A DNA stretch of 64,000 bases from Streptomyces sp. CG4. Lineage in GTDB: Bacteria; Actinomycetota; Actinomycetes; Streptomycetales; Streptomycetaceae. Every line of letters starts with the position of its first letter. The stretch's first letter is position 1. Where the stretch lies: NCBI RefSeq assembly GCF_041080655.1, contig NZ_CP163525.1, positions 7,936,001 to 8,000,000 of the forward strand, written 5' to 3'. The translations under genes were made by a program, and so were the position numbers. Below are positions 61,901-64,000 of this stretch, piece by piece. Under the pieces are notes generated by a model. That model searched no databases. It was given only the letters and a program-made list of their open reading frames with translations, and had not been told where the DNA came from.

Positions 61901-63166
61901 GGCCCGGAGCTCCCGGTGCTGCCGGACGCCTTCCCCGTGCTGCGGGCGGCGCTCGCCCACGAGCCCCGCTCGCTGCTCGCCGTGCGGGCCGCCGATCCGG
62001 CGGGTGCCCTGCGCGCGGCCGGCCTGGACGGGCTGTTCCGCAGCGTGGGCCGCGAGTATCCGGACCTGCTCGCCCGGGTTGTCGCCGTGGCCGACACCGC
62101 CCCGGCGGCCGTGGCCGACGCCGTACTCGCCGAGCTGCGCGCCCCCGAACCCGCCCCCGATCTCGCAGCCGCACCCGATCCCGCCCCCGTGGTCCTGCGG
62201 ACGGCGGCCGGGGCCCGGCACCGGCTGGAGCTGGTGCCCGCACCGCTCGGCCCGCTCGCCGCCACCGGTGCCGGACCGGCCGGGCCCGGCGCCGCCGAGG
62301 CGGCCGCGCTCGGCCTCGACCGGGACTCCGTCGTGCTGCTGGTCGGCGGCGCCCGGGGCATCACCGCGAGGTTCGCGGCCACGCTGGCCGGCGCCTGCGG
62401 ATGCCGCATCGAGCTGCTCGGCCGTACCCCCGCCCCGACCGCCCCCGAGGACCCGCGCTCCGCCGCCGCCCGCACCCCCGTGGAACTGCGCGCGGCGCTC
62501 GCCGCCGGGCCCGGTGCGCCCCGGCCCGCCGAGATCAACCGGGCCGCCGAACTGATCCTCGCCCAACGGGAGATCACCACGACCCTCGCGGAACTCGACG
62601 CACTCGGCAGCGCGGCCCGCTACCGCGCGGTGGACTTCCGCGACCGGGACGCCGTGCTGCAGGCGGTCAAGGAGATCCACGCCGACCACGGCCGCCTCGA
62701 CGGAGTCGTCTTCGCCGCCGGGGTGATCGAGGACCGGCTGATCGCCGACAAGACCCCCGAGTCCTTCCAGCGGGTCTACGGCACGAAGACGGCCGGGGCC
62801 GGTGCGCTGTTCGCCGCGCTGGACGACCTGCCCGGCACGCCCGCGTTCACCGTGCTGTTCGGCAGCATCGCCGCCGTCCTCGGCAACCGCGGCCAGGCCG
62901 ACTACGCCGCCGCCAACGACGCCCTCGAAACCCTCGGCGCCGACTGGGCTGCCCGCGCGGGCGCCCGCGCGCTGACCGTCCACTGGGGCCCCTGGGCGTC
63001 GTCCGGCCCACACAGCGGCATGGTCGGCGCGGAACTCGGCCGCGAGTACGCCCGGCGCGGCATCGCGCTGATCGACCCGGACGAGGGCACCGCGGCCCTG
63101 CTCCGGGAACTCGCCTGGGGCGAACCGTCGGCCCGGGCCGTCGTCTACACCGCGTCGGGCTGGTGA
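55958..63166 (+). CDS. PUFA/hglE-like type I PKS: TIM-barrel-TIM-barrel-KS-AT-ACP-KR
   Basis: The 2402-residue protein starts with two nitronate-monooxygenase-like barrels (about residues 8-230 and 375-700, the second with LPVAQGPMTRVSDQAGFAAA and SECGGHVGPR), as in PfaD-type enoyl reductases. A ketosynthase follows (about 760-1190; Cys945 in VDAACASSL, His in EAHGTGTVVGD and GHTKCAAG), then an acyltransferase (about 1305-1600; Ser1397 in GHSYGE), one ACP with Ser1797 in LSIDSIKRAEI, and a ketoreductase (about 2120-2400; GGARGIT, Ser2303, Tyr2316). The DSIKR ACP motif is typical of PUFA synthases. ATG 55958 has GGAG upstream. Product unknown. Confidence 0.88.
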   Translation: MTSPARALDLVLCLTPCGEPDAGLTAAACAAGALGVLDLGTGDRISREELARLRRAAPGPFGIRVTGRCALTPADVGDTLDTVVHTPDTTWDPAELPSSCRVLTEVTDLGQARAAVRAGAQGLIARGAESGGRVGELSTFVLLQQLLSDEESGTVPVWACGGIGPRTAAAAVAGGAAGVVLDSQLALLPESGLPEAVRSVLRTLDGSETVVLGGHRVLRRRGPNAPRPPADDPEAVASLLGTRDPRRGLLPVGQDGFLAARFAERHRNVRRVVRAVSEAIHEGADGGLASAGMGEAADVGPVPAVVREAADGGSVPDVVREAADGHPVPAALPEGTGGGAAPAAPHGAADARPASAALDGVADRSPASALRPGSPMSRALGTRLPVAQGPMTRVSDQAGFAAAVAEGGALPFLALALADGARTRSMLTEARAVLDGRPWGVGVLGFAPEDIRNAQLDAVRELRPTHAIVAGGRPAQAEALERAGIRTFLHVPSPGLLRQFLDAGVRRFVFEGSECGGHVGPRASFPLWEAQLAVLEDFLDDADADAHAEADADTDGTQARRLEVFFAGGVHDERSAAMVAALAAPLTARGAAVGLLMGTAYLFTEEAVAHGAVRPLFQRQVLAATTTALLETAPGHATRCVPSPFTGDYRAREAALRAQGLPDRDIWESLERLNVGRLRIASKGVERDDDGALTAVGEERQLSDGMFMAGEVAVLRSATTTLAGLHHAVTDGAADFLAERAGRAVRPSPPPRPEPAPPAPLDIAIVGMACMFPQAPDLAAFWAGIVAGRDAVTEVPPERWDPAVHHTAGSTASKWGGFLPRIPFDPLRYGIPPASLGSIEPVQLLSLEAARRALEDAGYGERGREFDRARTSVVFGAEAGSDLSNAVTLRAVLPAYYGKVPDGIEEQLPRLTEDSFPGMLANVISGRIANRLDLGGANFTVDAACASSLAALDVACKELVSGTSDLVLCGGADLHNGINDFVLFSSVHALSPTGRSRAFDAAADGIALGEGVACLVLKRLADAERDGDRIYGVVKGLGSASDGRSLGLTAPRPEGQRAALERAYRNAGVSPADVGLVEAHGTGTVVGDRTELTVLAEVFSEAGAGTGGCALGSVKSQIGHTKCAAGLAGLIKTALALYTGVTPPTLHLERPNPAWAEDDSPFAFHTRARPWTAPAAERLAGVSAFGFGGTNFHAVLAAHAEVVPPRQTLDAWPAELFLFRGRDTAAAHRQAEELLRAAEADGRPWRLRDLALAAARRADTSHEPVRAAVVARDTEELTGQLRRILAGEHDPAAGIHVADPVDGATAFLFPGQGSQRPGMLADLLVHLPELRHYLDLGRAHADTVHPPAAFDDSARERRRAALTDTRVAQPALGVMGLAAHAFLTAAGVHPDQAAGHSYGELVALAAAGALDPETLLELSAERAGAILAAAGDDPGTMAAVGASAETVVRTLHTAGAPGSVVAANLNSPDQTVISGPTDDVETAVRLLRAAGLGARRIPVACAFHSPLVAAAGERFAKVLADKTVRVPEFPVWANRTAAPYPSDPDAVRAGLAAQIGAPVAFAAQIEAMYDAGARVFVEAGPGTVLTRLVARILGDRPHRTVACEPDPDSGLRGWLDALARLAVAGRPVRTAWLLRGRDAVDALRDPAPKRPGWTVDGHLVRTADGALLPGALAPARRVVEATVTTDQPYGAPADRDALISEFLRTSREMIAAQRDVLLTYFGAATPPAPVAPAPVPAAPVRIPELQSVAEELAEPDSEEPVDDVERVVLEIISERTGYPVDMIEPDLDLEADLSIDSIKRAEIAGELAKRLGIAGGAQILDDAELEELAKARTAAAVTGWLMARGGANTGAGSGQAEVAYGGGGGDGQAERPAEAASTGDEGGQRPAEEGPEPSYTPALGVAPQRCELRPVPLPEPDPAPGQAPALSGRRFALLGDAEGAAAEVAARLAAHGADTVILDRGHLLTGADGPVDGVVYLGALPGPELPVLPDAFPVLRAALAHEPRSLLAVRAADPAGALRAAGLDGLFRSVGREYPDLLARVVAVADTAPAAVADAVLAELRAPEPAPDLAAAPDPAPVVLRTAAGARHRLELVPAPLGPLAATGAGPAGPGAAEAAALGLDRDSVVLLVGGARGITARFAATLAGACGCRIELLGRTPAPTAPEDPRSAAARTPVELRAALAAGPGAPRPAEINRAAELILAQREITTTLAELDALGSAARYRAVDFRDRDAVLQAVKEIHADHGRLDGVVFAAGVIEDRLIADKTPESFQRVYGTKTAGAGALFAALDDLPGTPAFTVLFGSIAAVLGNRGQADYAAANDALETLGADWAARAGARALTVHWGPWASSGPHSGMVGAELGREYARRGIALIDPDEGTAALLRELAWGEPSARAVVYTASGW

Positions 63167-63167
63167 C

Positions 63168-64000
63168 ATGACGGCACGTCACACCCCGGTCGCCATCGTC
63201 GGGATGGCGGTACTGCTGCCCGGCGCCCTCGGCCTCGACGCCTACTGGCGCAACCTGCGCGACGGCGTCGACGCGATCCGCGACGTCCCCGCGGACCGCT
63301 GGGACGCCGACTACTACCGGCCCGGCTCGGCCGCCGGGCCCGCCGCCCCCGACCAGGTGTACTGCCGGCGCGGCGGCTTCGTGGACGGCCTGGCCGAGGT
63401 GGACGTCACCCGGTACGGCATCATGCCCGCCTCGGTGCCCGGCACCGAGCCCGACCAGCTGATCGCCCTCGACGTGGCCGCCGCCGCGCTCGCCGACGCG
63501 GGCGGCGCGGAACGGCTGCCCGCCCGGGACCGGATCGGCGTGGCCCTGGGGCGCGGCGGCTATCTCACCCCGGGCCTGGTCCGCCTCGACCAGCGGGTGC
63601 GTACGGCCGGACAGCTGACCCGCACCTTGGGCGAGTTGCTGCCCGACCTCTCCGCTACCCAACTCGCCCGCATCCGCGCCGCGTTCAGCGAACGGCTCGG
63701 CCCCGACAGCCCCGAGTCCGCGATCGGCCTGGTCCCCAACCTCGCCGCCTCCCGCATCGCCAACCGGCTCGACCTGCGCGGCCCCGCCTACACCGTGGAC
63801 GCGGCCTGCGCCTCCTCCCTGGTCGCCGTGGACCAGGCGGTCACCGAACTCACCACCGGCCGCTGCGACCTGATGCTGGCCGGGGGAGTGCACCACTGCC
63901 ATGACATCACTCTCTGGAGCGTCTTCGCCCAGTTGCGCGCCCTGTCCCCGACCGAGCGCATCCGCCCCTTCCACCGCGACGCCGACGGCATCCTCATCGG
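63168..64000 (+). CDS. Second PKS/ketosynthase protein, 5' part
   Basis: An ATG two bases after the previous stop opens a frame that runs off the window (277 residues seen). It begins with a ketosynthase: PVAIVGMAVLLPGALGLDAY, DVPADRWDADYY, and VDAACASSLVAVDQ with the active-site cysteine. The tight spacing implies co-translation with the upstream PKS. PUFA-type clusters commonly encode two or more KS-containing proteins, one of which may be a chain-length factor; here the cysteine is present, so it looks catalytically competent as far as visible. Confidence 0.9.
   Translation, partial: MTARHTPVAIVGMAVLLPGALGLDAYWRNLRDGVDAIRDVPADRWDADYYRPGSAAGPAAPDQVYCRRGGFVDGLAEVDVTRYGIMPASVPGTEPDQLIALDVAAAALADAGGAERLPARDRIGVALGRGGYLTPGLVRLDQRVRTAGQLTRTLGELLPDLSATQLARIRAAFSERLGPDSPESAIGLVPNLAASRIANRLDLRGPAYTVDAACASSLVAVDQAVTELTTGRCDLMLAGGVHHCHDITLWSVFAQLRALSPTERIRPFHRDADGILI

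Overview
The window is high-GC actinobacterial DNA with Streptomyces-type gene content and codon use: GTG starts, Tat and lipobox exports, AICE-type mobile genes, and a chromosomal gene order (FabG-type SDR pair, Ung, Lnt, thiolase, EF-Tu3) that fits a Streptomyces chromosome. Both ends cut genes: a MocR-type regulator on the left and a second polyketide synthase on the right.

Left chromosomal block (1-15385): MocR 3' end, a divergent DMT exporter/LysR pair, FMN-binding and isochorismatase-fold proteins, a Tat-exported Rieske lipoprotein, a HipA-like kinase coupled to a DUF3037 protein, two SDR oxidoreductases, a peptide-binding lipoprotein, uracil-DNA glycosylase, a truncated FAD monooxygenase, a Gfo/Idh/MocA oxidoreductase overlapping apolipoprotein N-acyltransferase, an NTF2-like protein, and the 5' end of a DUF4291 gene.

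Mobile block (15365-33188, about 17.8 kb): an actinomycete integrative and conjugative element is inserted inside the DUF4291 gene, whose two halves flank it. A 12-bp core is shared by both ends, and joining the outer arms rebuilds an almost perfect inverted repeat typical of serine-integrase attP sites. Backbone genes are a large serine integrase, RepSA-like initiator (apparently frameshifted near its start), small CxxC and membrane proteins, TraB/FtsK translocase, Pra-like protein and GntR/KorSA-like repressor. Accessory genes include an ATPase-fold protein, an XRE/TPR-type regulator, an APH-fold kinase, lower-GC cargo, and the most interesting pair: a small two-helix membrane protein translationally coupled to a 1065-residue NB-ARC/TPR protein. 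The C-terminus of the first and the N-terminus of the second share an NSG-x-I-x-TGD motif, the layout expected of amyloid-motif-coupled NLR/effector immunity systems. A second attP-like half-site at 32021 suggests element accretion.

Right chromosomal block (33630-55567): uppP pseudogene, HxlR regulator, thiolase, TVP38-type membrane protein, zinc alcohol/formaldehyde dehydrogenase, DNA alkylation repair protein with a LexA-like box, EF-Tu3, spermidine synthase-like protein, an MFS remnant, a Q/P-rich membrane protein, a second conflict-type system (Trypco1-like protein plus trypsin/STAND/WD40 protein), a thioesterase, a secreted hydrolase, a decayed secreted protein, GalU, and a sigma-like/zinc-finger/ricin-lectin membrane protein.

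Right end (55855-64000): a promoter and the first genes of a PUFA/hglE-like iterative type I PKS cluster, beginning with a 2402-residue TIM-barrel/KS/AT/ACP/KR protein followed at once by another KS-containing protein that runs off the window.
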